A stretch of DNA of 41,129 bases. It comes from Mycolicibacterium pyrenivorans. Its GTDB lineage: Bacteria; Actinomycetota; Actinomycetes; Mycobacteriales; Mycobacteriaceae. Location: assembly GCF_025821625.1 (NCBI RefSeq), contig NZ_JACKSH010000032.1:1-41129 (forward strand). Reading direction: 5' to 3'. The translations under genes were made by a program, and so were the position numbers. The notes under the pieces were generated by a model, which did no database searches, was not told the DNA's origin, and saw nothing but the letters and a program-made list of their open reading frames with translations. The stretch's first letter is position 1; every line of letters starts with the position of its first letter. Of this stretch, positions 9,745-21,193 are shown in pieces.

Positions 9745-10659
9745 ATGAGCGGGCCGAATCCCCCGGGACGGGACTCTGGCGGCTCGGATCTCCCAGGTGA
9801 GGAGCCGGGCGGCCAGCCGTCCTCGGACGAACCCACGCGGGAGGCCGCCGGCACGTCGCCGCCCGACGGTGGTGCCGGTGCGGATTTCCCCGACGCCGGT
9901 CAGACCGACCAGTATTCGCGGGCCTACTCGGCGCCGGAGGCGGACCAGTTCGTCAGCAGTCCGTATGTACCGGCCGACGCGTCGTTGTACGACTACGACA
10001 CCTTCGATCCTGCCGCCGGTGATGTCGGTGAGCCGCCGCCGCCTCCCCGGTGGCCGTGGGTGGTCGGCGTCGTCGCGATCGTCGCCGCGGTCGCGCTCGT
10101 GGTGTCGGTGTCGGTGTTGGTGACGCGTACCGACACCGACAACCTGGCGACGCCCGAGACGACCACCAGTTCGGTGCCGCCGGTGCAGGACGAGATCACC
10201 ACCACGACCCCACCGCCACCGCCCCCGCCGCCGCCCCCGACCGAGGAACCACCGCCGCCTCCGCCCGAGACGATCACGGTCACCGAGGAACCCCCACCAC
10301 CGCCGCCGGTCGTCACCGAGGCGCCACCACCGCCGCCGCCCACGACCGAGGAACCGCCGCCGCCGCCCCCGACGACAACAAGGGCAGGCCCACGGCAGGT
10401 GACGTACTCCGTCACGGGCACCAAGGCGCCCGGCGACATCATCACCGTCACCTACATCGACGCCTCCGGGCGCAGCCGCACACAGCGCAACGTGTATATC
10501 CCGTGGTCCCTGACGGTCACCCCGATCTCGCAGTCCGAGGTCGGTTCCGTGCAGGCGTCCAGCTTGTTCCTGGTGAGCCGGCTGAACTGCTCGATCACCA
10601 CGAGCGACGGCACCGTGCTGTCGGCGAACACCAACAACACCGCACAGACCAGTTGCTAG
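9745..10659 (+). CDS. mmpS3: MmpS3-like membrane protein with proline-rich linker
   Basis: MmpS-family protein, 304 residues. The N-terminal ~95 residues are acidic and disordered, followed by a single transmembrane helix ([20 protein letters not shown]). Outside the membrane is a linker of about 60 residues with repeated six- to ten-proline blocks broken by TEE or TEA, then a C-terminal MmpS-type beta domain ([20 protein letters not shown] to the terminal Cys). Small MmpS proteins usually partner MmpL transporters, but no mmpL lies nearby; the position in the respiratory block is conserved in mycobacteria. The ATG is preceded by GAGAAGGA. Function unknown. Confidence 0.85.
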   Translation: MSGPNPPGRDSGGSDLPGEEPGGQPSSDEPTREAAGTSPPDGGAGADFPDAGQTDQYSRAYSAPEADQFVSSPYVPADASLYDYDTFDPAAGDVGEPPPPPRWPWVVGVVAIVAAVALVVSVSVLVTRTDTDNLATPETTTSSVPPVQDEITTTTPPPPPPPPPPTEEPPPPPPETITVTEEPPPPPPVVTEAPPPPPPTTEEPPPPPPTTTRAGPRQVTYSVTGTKAPGDIITVTYIDASGRSRTQRNVYIPWSLTVTPISQSEVGSVQASSLFLVSRLNCSITTSDGTVLSANTNNTAQTSC

Positions 10660-10675
10660 GCAGACCACACCGCTG

Positions 10676-11341
10676 ATGACATACCTCACCGACACCGCCG
10701 ACCGCCCGCGGCAGGGCAATGGGTTCGACCTGGCCGCGCTCGACCGCACCGACCGCATCCTGCTGGGCAGCTGTGCGGCCGTCTGGCTGGCCGCGCTGGG
10801 GGCGGGGGTTGCCGCGACGGTGGCGCTGGTCGACCTGTCGCGCGGGCACACCGCGTCCAGCGCCGAATCGGGCACGCCGTGGGTCCTCTACACCGTCATC
10901 GGGGTCTCCGCGCTGGTGATCGTCGCGGCGGTGCCGCTGCTTCTGCGTGCCCGCCGTGCCACGACTGCCGAACCCGTTTCCGACGAGCGGCCCAAGGCGG
11001 CCGCGCCGCAACTCCAGAGCCCGGTCCGCGGCGCAGAAGCGCCGACCGAGAAGTTCCGGGCGCCGGCCGTGGTGGCCGAGCCCAGCGGCCCGATCCCGTT
11101 GGTGCTCCAGCGGCCGGCCGGCGCGGCGGCCCTCGAACAGCTGTGGCTGCGCTCCGCCGTCGCGATCGCGTCCGCGATGGGCGTCGCGACGCTGCTGACC
11201 GGGGTGTCGACCTACCTGATGGCCGTCGCCAGCGACACCGTCGCCTGGGTGCTCTACGGCCTGGCCGGCGTGATCACGGTGGGGATGGTGGCCATCCCGT
11301 GGTACTTCCTGCGTGAACTGCGCGCCCTCCTCGAGGGCTGA
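10676..11341 (+). CDS. DUF2561-type integral membrane protein (Rv2197c-like)
   Basis: Conserved mycobacterial membrane protein of unknown function, 221 residues. Four hydrophobic helices are visible: two near the N-terminus (GSCAAVWLAALGAGVAATVA and VLYTVIGVSALVIVAAVPLL) and two near the C-terminus (AIASAMGVATLLTGVSTYLM and VLYGLAGVITVGMVAIPWYF). A ~70-residue hydrophilic loop rich in Ala, Pro and Glu lies between the pairs. It follows mmpS3 by 16 bp and ends just before a hairpin shared with qcrB. Location beside both halves of the bcc-aa3 complex suggests, but does not show, an accessory role in respiration. Confidence 0.8.
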   Translation: MTYLTDTADRPRQGNGFDLAALDRTDRILLGSCAAVWLAALGAGVAATVALVDLSRGHTASSAESGTPWVLYTVIGVSALVIVAAVPLLLRARRATTAEPVSDERPKAAAPQLQSPVRGAEAPTEKFRAPAVVAEPSGPIPLVLQRPAGAAALEQLWLRSAVAIASAMGVATLLTGVSTYLMAVASDTVAWVLYGLAGVITVGMVAIPWYFLRELRALLEG

Positions 11342-11358
11342 GCAAGACCGGTGAGACA

Positions 11359-11397
11359 ACTGATCCGTCCCAGCCGTGATGGCTGAGACGGATCAGT
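11359..11397. terminator. Long hairpin terminator between convergent respiratory operons
   Basis: A 17-nt arm (11359-11375) pairs with 11381-11397 with a single C/T mismatch and a 5-nt loop. It separates the DUF2561 gene from qcrB and can act for both strands. No long U-tract is present. Confidence 0.75.
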
Positions 11398-11418
11398 GGT
11401 GAGCGATCGGTTCGGTTC

Positions 11419-13092
11419 CTAGTGGTGACCGTTGGTCGAGCCGTTGGGGGAGCCGTTGGGGGAGCCGTTGGACCCGCTGATGCGATCCTGGTGCTCCTTC
11501 AACGCGGTCAGAGCCCGTCGCTCCGCGGTGTGCGTCGCCTGCTCGAGCGCCTCGTTCTCGGAGACCGGATCGGCGTACAGGAAGCTGCCGGAACCGGGCG
11601 CGCCACTCGAGCCCAGCTTGTTCATCCGCTTCGGCAGTGCCGCACCCTGGTACTCCAGCGGGATCGCGTGGCCGTGCTCGTCGACGGGGCCGAGCGGCTG
11701 ATGTAGCTCGACGTAGGCGCCGTGCGGGAGCCGCTTGATGATGCCCGTCTCGATGCCGTGCTCGAGCACCTCACGGTCACTGCGCTGAAGTCCGACCGCC
11801 CACCGGTAGGCGACGAAGTAGACGATCGCGGGCAGCAACACCATGCCGACGCGCCCGATCCACGTCGTCGCGTTGAGCGAGATGTGGAACTTCAGCGCGA
11901 TGATGTCGTTCATGCACGCGAACGTCAGCAGGATGTAGAAGGAGATGGCCGCGGCGCCCACGGCGGTGCGGGTCGGGGCGTCCCGTGGACGTTGCAGCAG
12001 GTTGTGGTGCGCGTCGTCCTTCGAGAACTTCCGCTCCAGGAACGGATAGGCGATCAGCAGCATGAAGATCACGCCCATCCCGACCGCGACCCACACACCC
12101 TGGGGGATGGTGTGACCGAAGAAGTAGAACTCCCAGGCCGGCCACAGCCTGATCAGCCCGTCGGTCCACATCATGTAGAAGTCCGGCTGACTGCCCGCCG
12201 AGATCTGAGAGGGCTTGTACGGACCGAGCGCCCAGATCGGATTGATCTGCAGCAGTCCGCCCATCAGGCCCAGGATGCCGAGGGTCACGGCGAAGAATGC
12301 GCCGGATTTCACCGCGAACACCGGCATGACACGCACGCCGACGACGTTGGTCTCGGTGCGGCCGGGCCCGGGGAACTGGGTGTGCTTCTGGAACCACACC
12401 AGCGCCAGGTGCACGCCGATGAGTGCCAGGATGATGCCGGGGATCAGCAGGATGTGCAGCGCATAGAGCCGCGGGATGATGATATCGCCGGGGAAGTCGC
12501 CGCCGAACAACGCCCAGTGCATCCAGGTGCCGACCACCGGAATGCCCATCGTGATGCCCGAGAACGCGGCGCGCAGGCCGGTGCCCGACAGCAGATCGTC
12601 GGGCAGCGAGTAGCCGAAGAAGCCCTCGAACATCGCCAGGATCAGCAGCAGCGACCCGATCACCCAGTTGGCTTCGCGCGGACGTCGGAATGCGCCGGTA
12701 AAGAAGATGCGGGCGAGGTGAACCATGATCGAGGCGGCGAAGAGCAGCGCTGCCCAGTGGTGGACCTGGCGCACGAACAACCCGCCGCGGATCTCGAAGC
12801 TGATGTCGAGGGTCGTCTCATAGGCTCGCGACATCTGCACCCCGCGCAGCGGCTGGTACACCCCGTCGTAGTTGACGTGAGCCATCGACGGATCGAAGAA
12901 CAACGTCAGCCAGACCCCGGTGAGCAGCAGCACGATGAAGCTGTACATCGCGATCTCACCGAGCAGGAACGACCAGTGGGTCGGAAAGACCTTGTTGAGC
13001 TGCCTGCGCACCGCCGCCGAGGGGTGGTAGCGCGAATCGATCGCGTTGCCCTGTTTGGCGGCGATCTCGGCCATGGTGGGTCGTGGGCTCAT
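11419..13092 (-). CDS. qcrB: Cytochrome bc1 (bcc) complex cytochrome b subunit
   Basis: Core subunit of the menaquinol:cytochrome c reductase, carrying two b hemes and both quinone sites; relatives are the target of imidazopyridine (Q203-type) inhibitors. The 557-residue product has helices with heme-ligand histidines in [23 protein letters not shown] split over two turns (only part quoted) and [11 protein letters not shown], and the region [14 protein letters not shown] that includes the inhibitor-contact Thr. A C-terminal extension of over 100 residues is cytoplasmic and ends in repeated NGSP units. The ATG overlaps the qcrA stop as ATGA. It is last in the ctaE-qcrC-qcrA-qcrB set. Confidence 0.96.
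   Translation of the reverse strand: MSPRPTMAEIAAKQGNAIDSRYHPSAAVRRQLNKVFPTHWSFLLGEIAMYSFIVLLLTGVWLTLFFDPSMAHVNYDGVYQPLRGVQMSRAYETTLDISFEIRGGLFVRQVHHWAALLFAASIMVHLARIFFTGAFRRPREANWVIGSLLLILAMFEGFFGYSLPDDLLSGTGLRAAFSGITMGIPVVGTWMHWALFGGDFPGDIIIPRLYALHILLIPGIILALIGVHLALVWFQKHTQFPGPGRTETNVVGVRVMPVFAVKSGAFFAVTLGILGLMGGLLQINPIWALGPYKPSQISAGSQPDFYMMWTDGLIRLWPAWEFYFFGHTIPQGVWVAVGMGVIFMLLIAYPFLERKFSKDDAHHNLLQRPRDAPTRTAVGAAAISFYILLTFACMNDIIALKFHISLNATTWIGRVGMVLLPAIVYFVAYRWAVGLQRSDREVLEHGIETGIIKRLPHGAYVELHQPLGPVDEHGHAIPLEYQGAALPKRMNKLGSSGAPGSGSFLYADPVSENEALEQATHTAERRALTALKEHQDRISGSNGSPNGSPNGSTNGHH
11438..11470. repeat. Short 12-bp tandem repeats in the 3' end of qcrB
   Basis: gagccgttgggg occurs at 11438-11449 and 11450-11461, and the third copy at 11462 is partial (gagccgttg). 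They encode repeated Asn-Gly-Ser-Pro near the QcrB C-terminus. Likely prone to copy-number change between strains. Confidence 0.85.
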
Positions 13093-14297
13093 GAGGTGCG
13101 CTCCCAGAATGCCGGTCCGACGGGTTCGATGAAGTCACCGTTGGCGACCAGGTAGCCGTCCTGGTCGATGGTGATCGGAAGTTGCGCCAACGCACGGGCC
13201 GCCGGACCGAAGATCGGCCTCGCAAAGTGCAGCGCGTCGAACTGCGACTGGTGGCACGGGCACAGGATGCGGTAGGTCTGCTGCTCGTAGAGCGAGGACG
13301 GGCAGCCCAGATGTGAGCACACCTTCGTGAACGCGAAGAGCTCGCCGAAGTTGAAGCTCTCCTGGCCTTTTCGCTTGACCACCCTGTTCATGTCACCGGG
13401 CCGGATACGGATCAGCATGACGGGATTGCGCACGCCGTATGCGATTTCGGTCAGATGGTGCTCGGATTCGACCGTGGTGCCGTCGCCATCGGATTCGCGC
13501 CACGGGAACACCGTCTCCATGCCGCCCGCGTCGATGTCTTCCGGACGCATCTTGACGTACGGCGACTCGCCGGGGTTGCCGGTGGCCCGGGCCAGGAAGA
13601 TGGTCTCGCCCTCGAACCTGGGGGTCCAGCCCGACGTCCACAGCACGGCCTTCATGCCGTCGGCGGTCGGCACGACGGGTTTCCACGGATTCTTGATCAG
13701 CCCGCCGACGAACGCCACGAGCGTGCCCAGCCCGAAGGCGCCGAACCCGATGCCGAGCGAGAGCCCGATCATCTTGCGGCGCTTGAGCGTTGAGGTTTCA
13801 AGCGCATCACTCAGGTTGGCTGCCACGGTCTTGCGGTGCAGCTCGGGGGAGCTGCCGTCGTGACGCTCCTGGATGGCGATCTCTTCGGGGATGAACTTCT
13901 TCTGGTACAACACCGCGCCGACGCCGATGGCCAGGATCGACAATCCGAACGTCAGGCCGTAGAGCGGGGTCGTCAACGTGTAAAGGAACTCACCGTCGGA
14001 CCCGTACGGCTGGTACTCCCATGGCCAGAACAGGAAGATCAGCAGCAGCGCCAGGCCCGAGAACCCGGCCAGCAGCAGCCAGTACGCCACCGTGCGCTCG
14101 GCACGTTTCTCGGCCTTGGTGCCCGGGACCGGCCACCGTTCTTCCCTGTAGACGATCTCGACGCCGTCGAGCTTGCCGCCCAGTTCGAGCAGCTCTTCCT
14201 TCGACATCGCGGCGAGCTCGGCGTCGGTGGGCTGGCCCGGTACGCCGGTCTGACCAGGGGTGTCGGTTCCCTTGAGGCCGTCGCGGTCGTCGCTCAT
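13089..14297 (-). CDS. qcrA: Rieske iron-sulfur subunit of the cytochrome bcc complex
   Basis: Carries the 2Fe-2S centre that accepts the first electron from menaquinol. The 402-residue protein is longer than canonical Rieske subunits, as usual in actinobacteria: a charged N-terminus, three membrane helices ([40 protein letters not shown] and [20 protein letters not shown]), then the Rieske domain with CSHLGC and CPCHQSQFD supplying two Cys, two His and the disulfide. The ATG at 14297 overlaps the qcrC stop as ATGA and begins [10 protein letters not shown]; an earlier in-frame ATG would overlap qcrC more deeply. The stop overlaps qcrB as ATGA. Confidence 0.95.
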   Translation of the reverse strand: MSDDRDGLKGTDTPGQTGVPGQPTDAELAAMSKEELLELGGKLDGVEIVYREERWPVPGTKAEKRAERTVAYWLLLAGFSGLALLLIFLFWPWEYQPYGSDGEFLYTLTTPLYGLTFGLSILAIGVGAVLYQKKFIPEEIAIQERHDGSSPELHRKTVAANLSDALETSTLKRRKMIGLSLGIGFGAFGLGTLVAFVGGLIKNPWKPVVPTADGMKAVLWTSGWTPRFEGETIFLARATGNPGESPYVKMRPEDIDAGGMETVFPWRESDGDGTTVESEHHLTEIAYGVRNPVMLIRIRPGDMNRVVKRKGQESFNFGELFAFTKVCSHLGCPSSLYEQQTYRILCPCHQSQFDALHFARPIFGPAARALAQLPITIDQDGYLVANGDFIEPVGPAFWERTS

Positions 14298-15130
14298 GCC
14301 CGTGCTCCGATCCAAAGGGCGGCCGCGATGATGGCCACCATTCCAACGATCCACGCGACCATGCCCTCAGAGGTGGGGCCGAAGCCGCCCAGCCCGAGGC
14401 CACCGGGGCTCGGCGTCGCAGCAGCCTCCCGGACGTAGGCCACGACGTCGCGCTTCTCCTCGGGCGACAGCTGCCGGTCGGAGAACTTCGGCATGTTCTG
14501 GGGACCGGTCAGCATCGCGGTGTAGATCTGTGCCTCGGTCGCGTTCCCGAGATCGGGGGCGTACTTGCCCGACGACAGCGCGCCGCCCTTGCCCGTGAAG
14601 TTGTGGCACGACGCGCAGTTCAGCCGGAACAGGTCGCCGCCGCGGGCGACGTCGTTGCCGATCAGGGATTGCTGGGCGATCTGGCCGTTCTCGTCGCGGG
14701 GCACCACCGGGCCGCCGCCGTTGGCCTGGATGTAGGCACCGAGTGCGTCGGTCTGGGCCTCGTCGAACTGGGCCGGTTTCTTCGGGGCCTGGGCCTCGCC
14801 GCGCATCGCGGGCATCCGGCCCGTCGACACCTGGAAGTAGACGGCGGCCTCGCCGACACCGATCAGGCTGGGACCGCGATCGGCGACACCCTGCAGGTTC
14901 ACACCGTGGCATGACACACACGACGTGTCATAGAGCTGCTGGCCGGTGCGCAGCATGGCCGAGGCCGACTCGTCGGCGACGGCCACCTGGGGTGACGGTG
15001 TCAGGGTGGCCGCCAGGCCACCGGCGACGGCCAGTCCGGTCGTCAGCAGCAGTGCGGCCGACAGGCGCCGTCGCAGCCGACGACGCTTCACTGTCGCCGG
15101 CGTCCCGGCTGAGCGGGCCTTGCTGGTCAT
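14294..15130 (-). CDS. qcrC: Diheme cytochrome cc subunit of the bcc complex
   Basis: QcrC replaces soluble cytochrome c by carrying two covalent c hemes and passing electrons straight to CuA of CtaC. The 278-residue product has an Arg-rich start, one N-terminal helix ([19 protein letters not shown]), two heme-binding motifs CVSCH and CASCH, axial Met candidates in GRMPAMRG and GPQNMPKF, and a C-terminal membrane helix ([19 protein letters not shown]). I chose the ATG at 15130 because AAGGGG lies just upstream and the N-terminus then matches relatives; other in-frame ATGs exist about 15 and 80 nt earlier. It follows ctaE after 83 bp. Confidence 0.95.
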   Translation of the reverse strand: MTSKARSAGTPATVKRRRLRRRLSAALLLTTGLAVAGGLAATLTPSPQVAVADESASAMLRTGQQLYDTSCVSCHGVNLQGVADRGPSLIGVGEAAVYFQVSTGRMPAMRGEAQAPKKPAQFDEAQTDALGAYIQANGGGPVVPRDENGQIAQQSLIGNDVARGGDLFRLNCASCHNFTGKGGALSSGKYAPDLGNATEAQIYTAMLTGPQNMPKFSDRQLSPEEKRDVVAYVREAAATPSPGGLGLGGFGPTSEGMVAWIVGMVAIIAAALWIGARA

Positions 15131-15213
15131 CGAACCCCTTCGCATCGGCTTGTTCTGAGAGGCATCGTCAGTAGAGATGTCGCTGTCGTCGGAGATATTT
15201 CGTTCCATTCGTG

Positions 15214-16988
<1,775 letters not shown>

Positions 16989-18722
16989 GTCGGTGAGTTG
17001 ATCGGCGGCCAGGCGCGCCGAGCGTGCCGATGCGGCCCAGTGCGACCACCGCCCGGCGGCGCCGAGCGGTGAGCAGTAGCCCGCGTCGGTGCGCACGATC
17101 CGGACGCCGGGTTGGGCGAGCCAGCGGGTCAGCAGCGCCGTCTCCTCGACGAGCGCGCCACCCAGCGGTTCGGCCGTCGGCAGGACCGACTGCGCGCAGG
17201 CGCTCAGAGCGTCCACGACCGGCATCGGCGGTACGCCACGGGGAGCGCGGCCCGCGGCGGCCAGTTGGCCGTGCCGGATCACCGCGAGGTGCCAGCCGCG
17301 GTCGCCGTCGGGCTTGGCGGCCACCAACTCGGGGATCGACGCCAGCGCCCGCAGCCGCTGACCGCGCCACAGCACGTCGATCGTGGCCGCGGCATGGTCG
17401 CGCAACCGCGCGGCCGTCTCGTAGCGGTGGCGGTCGGACAGCTCGGCGATCTGCGCCAGCGCCGCCGTCAGCGGGCGGCTGCTGCGGCCTTCCATGAGCG
17501 CGACCGCCTCCTGTGCGGCGCAGGCGTACTCGGCGGCGCCGAGGCCCCGGGCGGCGGGACAGGGGGACACCTCTCGCTCGGGGCAGGCCGGTCCGTGCAC
17601 CGCCGAACGGCCCAGCCGGTTGGTGCAGGTGCGCACGCCGGTGAACCGGGCCATCAGCGCGGCGGCCTCCGCGGCGTCGGCGCGGGACCGGAACGGTCCG
17701 ACGGCGCTGTCACTGCGCGGCGTCCGTACGGTCGTGAACCGGGGGAACGCCTCGTCGGTCAACCTCAACCACCACCAGCGCTTGGGGAACTTCGACCGCC
17801 GGTTGTACGGCGGCGCGTGGGCGGCCAGCAGGCGAAGCTCCCGGACACCGGCCTCCAGATCGTGGGCGCACTCGACGTGGTCGACCGCGGTGGCCAGCGA
17901 CGCCATCTCCTTGATCCGGGTACGCGGGTCGGCGCCGGTGAAGTACTGCGCCACCCGCCGTCGCAGATCGACGGCGGTGCCCACGTAGAGCACCTCGGCG
18001 GACGGGCCGCGGAACAGGTACACCCCGGGACTCCTCGGCAGGCCCCGGGCGAGGTGGCGCTTGCTGCGCTGCGCAGGCGTCACGTCCGGCAGGTACGAAC
18101 GCAGTTCCGTATAGGTGTGCACCCCCTGGTTGCCGACCCGCTCGATCAGCGCGTGCAGCACGTCGACGGTCGCCCTGGCGTCATCGAGGGCGCGGTGGGT
18201 GGGCCTGGTGGAAGCGCCGAACAACTGCGCCAGTGCGGACAGTCGCACGCTGGGCGCCTCATCGCGGGTGAGCACCCGGCGCGCCAACCGGACGGTGCAC
18301 AGCACCGACGGCCTGGGCCACGGAAGGTGGTTCCGTTCTGCCGCCGCTCGCAGGAAGCCGATGTCGAATCCGGCGTTGTGGGCGACGAGCACTGCGCCTC
18401 GGGAGAACTCGAGGAAAGCGGGCAACACCGAATCGATGCGGGGGGCGTCGTAGACCATCGCCGACGTGATGCCGGTCAGCGCCACGATCTGGGGAGGGAT
18501 GCTGCGAACCGGGTCGACCAGTGTCGCGAACTCGCCGAGGATCTCGCCGCCGCGGACCTTGACCGCGCCGATCTCGGTGATCGCGTCATGCCTGTCGCCT
18601 GTCGGCCTGCCGCCGGTGGTCTCGAGGTCGACGACGACGAACGTGGTTTCCCGCAGTGTCGGCGTTGGGAGAGGATCCGCGGATGGATCAATGTCCGCAA
18701 AGCTCAGCTGACCCATGCGCTG

Positions 18723-18728
18723 ACCGTA
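18723..18728 (-). promoter_or_regulatory. Candidate -10 element (TACGGT) for the DnaQ/UvrC-like gene
   Basis: TACGGT on the minus strand ends 6 nt before the ATG at 18716 and fits a leaderless start; no ribosome site is visible. Confidence 0.4.
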
Positions 18729-18827
18729 GGCGCGGGCCCCGACAACGTCGGCCGGGAAACGCCGTGGAGCCGACTTGTCGGTACCCGTCGATAGCGTGCG
18801 GATGACTCCGACGAGAGGACGACTGCG

Positions 18828-19082
18828 ATGGCACGGGATCAGCGGCCACCGGGCGAACCGCCCGACCCCGGAACTGAGGCTGGAACGGTGACGATCGACT
18901 GTGATGACTGCGCTGTCCGAGGAGTGGGATGCCAGGACTGCGTCGTGAGTGTGCTGCTCGGCGTGCCCGAAACTTTGCTCGTCGACGAGCGCCTGGCGCT
19001 GGAAGTGCTGGCCGAAGTGGGCCTGGCCCCGCGATTGCGCCTCGTCCCGGTTCACCGGCAGGGAAGCTCCGGAGTTGCCTGA
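18828..19082 (+). CDS. Small four-cysteine protein of unknown function
   Basis: An 84-residue protein. A disordered Pro/Gly lead of ~20 residues is followed by Cys25-x2-Cys28-x6-Cys35-x2-Cys38 (in [14 protein letters not shown]), a spacing suited to zinc or a small Fe-S centre. A helical segment [19 protein letters not shown] follows. Similar short actinobacterial proteins exist by recall, without a known role. AGAGGA lies 8 nt before the ATG; a GTG at 18888 is an alternative start right before the Cys motif. It is divergent from the DnaQ/UvrC-like gene and lies 151 bp before ripC. Confidence 0.72.
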   Translation: MARDQRPPGEPPDPGTEAGTVTIDCDDCAVRGVGCQDCVVSVLLGVPETLLVDERLALEVLAEVGLAPRLRLVPVHRQGSSGVA

Positions 19083-19167
19083 CGACACGCGGTGAGACGG
19101 CCGGTCGGTCCCGCACCGGAGGGACTGTTAAATTTGCGTCTCCTGTTGGACAAGGCCGATGCCGTTT

Positions 19168-19213
19168 CGTAACCTATCTGAGACCTAAGAGCAGTTCGAG
19201 GCGGCTCGTTACG
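19168..19213. promoter_or_regulatory. Inverted CGTAAC / GTTACG half-sites upstream of ripC
   Basis: CGTAAC (19168-19173) and GTTACG (19208-19213) form inverted half-sites about 34 nt apart in the ripC leader. They resemble GTAAC-type motifs described for the MtrA response regulator, which controls peptidoglycan hydrolases in actinobacteria. Assignment is speculative. Confidence 0.2.
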
Positions 19214-19233
19214 GCAGTTGAAGGACGCAAATC

Positions 19234-20373
19234 TTGAGGCTCGTTCGCGCGCACCGGAGCACCCGTCGTTCTTGGCGACTCATCATCACCGTGATAGCTG
19301 GTTTGATCGTTTCGCTGTCGGTGTTGGCAGGACAGGGGCAGGCCGATCCGGCCGACGATGCGCTGGCAAAGCTCAACGAACTCTCCCGACAGGCCGAACA
19401 GACCACCGAGGCGATGCACTCGGCGCAGCTCGATCTGAACAACAAGCTGGAGATCCAGCAGACCGCAGAAGCCAAGCACGCGAGCGACATCGCGGCCGTG
19501 GAGGCAGCCAAGGCGCAGCTCGACCGGTTCCAGCAGTCGGTCGACACGCTCGCCGCCGCTCAGTACATGGGCGGTCGGACCTCGGGCTTCGACGCGATGC
19601 TGACCGCGTCCTCACCGCAGGGGCTCATCGATCAGCTCGCCGTGCAGCGCGTGATGGCTCATGAGATGCAGGCCCAGATGGCCGGCTACCGCGAGCTGGG
19701 CCGGCAGACGCAGCTCGCCGAGCAGGCCTCGGCCGCGTCCGCCGCCGAGGCCAAGACAGCGGCCGAGCAGGCGGCCGCCGTGCGCGCCGACCTCCAGTCC
19801 AAGCAGAGCCAGCTGCAGGTGCAGATCGCGGTCGTCAAGTCGCAGTACGAGGCGCTGACCCCGGTCCAGCGGGAGGTGCTGGCCGCCATGCCGCCGCCAC
19901 CGCCCGCGCCGCCGGGCGCGGTGCCGCCGGGCCAGGATCCTGCGGTGCTGGCCGCGCCCCCGGCGCCCGAACCCCTGCCAGGTGTCCCCGGCGCGATCCC
20001 GCCCGGCGATATCGCGGCTCCCGGTTCCCCCGCCTCGACGACGGTGATCCAGGCCGCGCTGAGCCGCATCGGCTCCCCGTACTCGTGGGGCGGGTCCGGC
20101 CCGAGTGCCTTCGACTGCTCCGGCCTGGTGATGTGGTCCTTCCAGCAGGCCGGGATCTCGCTGCCACACTCGAGCCAGGCACTGGCGCGGGGCGGTCAGG
20201 CGGTGTCGCGCGATCAGATGCAGCCCGGTGACCTGGTCACCTATTACTCCGATGCGTCGCACGTCGGCATCTACATCGGAGACGGAATGATGGTGCACGC
20301 GTCCACCTACGGCACACCGGTGCGAGTCGCCCCCGTGGACAATGCGCCGATCCACAACGTCCGGCGCTACTGA
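19234..20373 (+). CDS. ripC: Peptidoglycan endopeptidase, NlpC/P60 family (RipC-like)
   Basis: Secreted hydrolase that cuts peptide stems in peptidoglycan. The 379-residue product has an N-terminal signal segment (SWRLIITVIAGLIVSLSVLA, likely cut before DPADD), then a long coiled coil of about 170 residues rich in Ala, Gln and Glu. A Pro-rich linker (~210-265) and a C-terminal NlpC/P60 domain follow, with catalytic Cys295 in FDCSGLV, His343 in SHVGIYIGDG and a third polar residue His355. The coiled coil is the type bound by FtsEX-like activators. The TTG start at 19234 is supported by GAAGGA 8 nt upstream. The 3' end overlaps the next gene by 32 bp. Confidence 0.92.
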   Translation: MRLVRAHRSTRRSWRLIITVIAGLIVSLSVLAGQGQADPADDALAKLNELSRQAEQTTEAMHSAQLDLNNKLEIQQTAEAKHASDIAAVEAAKAQLDRFQQSVDTLAAAQYMGGRTSGFDAMLTASSPQGLIDQLAVQRVMAHEMQAQMAGYRELGRQTQLAEQASAASAAEAKTAAEQAAAVRADLQSKQSQLQVQIAVVKSQYEALTPVQREVLAAMPPPPPAPPGAVPPGQDPAVLAAPPAPEPLPGVPGAIPPGDIAAPGSPASTTVIQAALSRIGSPYSWGGSGPSAFDCSGLVMWSFQQAGISLPHSSQALARGGQAVSRDQMQPGDLVTYYSDASHVGIYIGDGMMVHASTYGTPVRVAPVDNAPIHNVRRY

Positions 20374-21193
20374 GGCCCGCGCGCTGGATCGACGTCGGCT
20401 CGGCGCGGTTCTCGGCGCCGAGCTGATCTGCGCGGTGCTGCTGGTGGCCGGTCCGCAGACCGTCCCGGCGGGTCCGGCGGTCGCCGCGCCGCCGTCGTCC
20501 ACCGCTCCCAGCGATGCCTCACGTGTGGTGGCCACGCCGGACGGCCGCACCGCGCAGTTGATCGACATGGGCGCCCCCGGCGGGCCCGCGCTGCTCGACC
20601 GCGTCGCCACCGAACTCCCCGGCGCCGCCGACGCGGTCACCGCGTTCTGGGGTGCGCAGTGGCCCACGGCGATCCCTGTCGTCGTCGCCGGATCGCAGCA
20701 CCAGTTCGCGACCCTGGCGGGCGGCGGCCTCGACGTCGCCGCGACGACCACCGCGGACCGGATCATGTTCGCGCCGGCCGCCGCCTCCATGAATGACGCG
20801 GACCTGCGGATGGTGCTGCGCCACGAGCTCTTCCACTTCGCCGCGCGAACCGACACCGCCGCCGACGCACCGGTGTGGCTCACCGAGGGCGTCGCCGATT
20901 TCGTCGGTCGCCCGGTGCCCGCGGCGATGCCGACGACGCTGTCGGCGCAGCTGCCGACCGACGCCGAGTTGGCCACCCCGGGCCCTGGTCGCTCGGCCGC
21001 CTACGACCGGGCCTGGTCGCTGGCCACCTACGTCGCCCAGACCTACGGGACCGACCGGTTGCGGGCCCTGTACGTCGCCGCGTGCGGGCACGGCCATCCC
21101 GACTTCCCGACCGCAGTCACGCAGGCGCTCGGGGTCGAGCTGCCCGCGGTGCTCACCGGGTGGCGGGACTGGCAGAGCAGTTCGATTCGATGA
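20342..21193 (+). CDS. Predicted secreted zinc metallopeptidase (Rv2189c-like)
   Basis: A 283-residue protein with a signal-like N-terminal hydrophobic stretch (LGAVLGAELICAVLLVAG) followed by an Ala/Pro-rich segment. The key motif is HELFH (His161, Glu162, His165) with a downstream Glu182 in WLTEGVADFV, which matches gluzincin metallopeptidases of the peptidase MA kind. M. tuberculosis relatives are usually listed only as conserved hypothetical. The ATG lies 32 bp inside the end of ripC, and the stop overlaps pimB' as ATGA, so the three are translationally linked. A role in envelope protein processing is inferred from the signal and context; the substrate is unknown. Confidence 0.75.
   Translation: MRRSTTSGATEARALDRRRLGAVLGAELICAVLLVAGPQTVPAGPAVAAPPSSTAPSDASRVVATPDGRTAQLIDMGAPGGPALLDRVATELPGAADAVTAFWGAQWPTAIPVVVAGSQHQFATLAGGGLDVAATTTADRIMFAPAAASMNDADLRMVLRHELFHFAARTDTAADAPVWLTEGVADFVGRPVPAAMPTTLSAQLPTDAELATPGPGRSAAYDRAWSLATYVAQTYGTDRLRALYVAACGHGHPDFPTAVTQALGVELPAVLTGWRDWQSSSIR

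Noticed and set aside
10200..10380. Repetitive CCGCCG tract as a possible CRISPR or VNTR
   Set aside because: It encodes the proline blocks of MmpS3; there is no repeat-spacer pattern.
11722..13155. 477-codon plus-strand frame antisense to qcrB
   Set aside because: His/Asp/Glu/Arg-rich shadow of membrane-protein codons; qcrB on the other strand is certain.
19083..19233. c-di-AMP (ydaO) riboswitch before the NlpC/P60 gene
   Set aside because: Such riboswitches precede some actinobacterial hydrolase genes, but the expected conserved blocks are not seen in this 151-nt leader.
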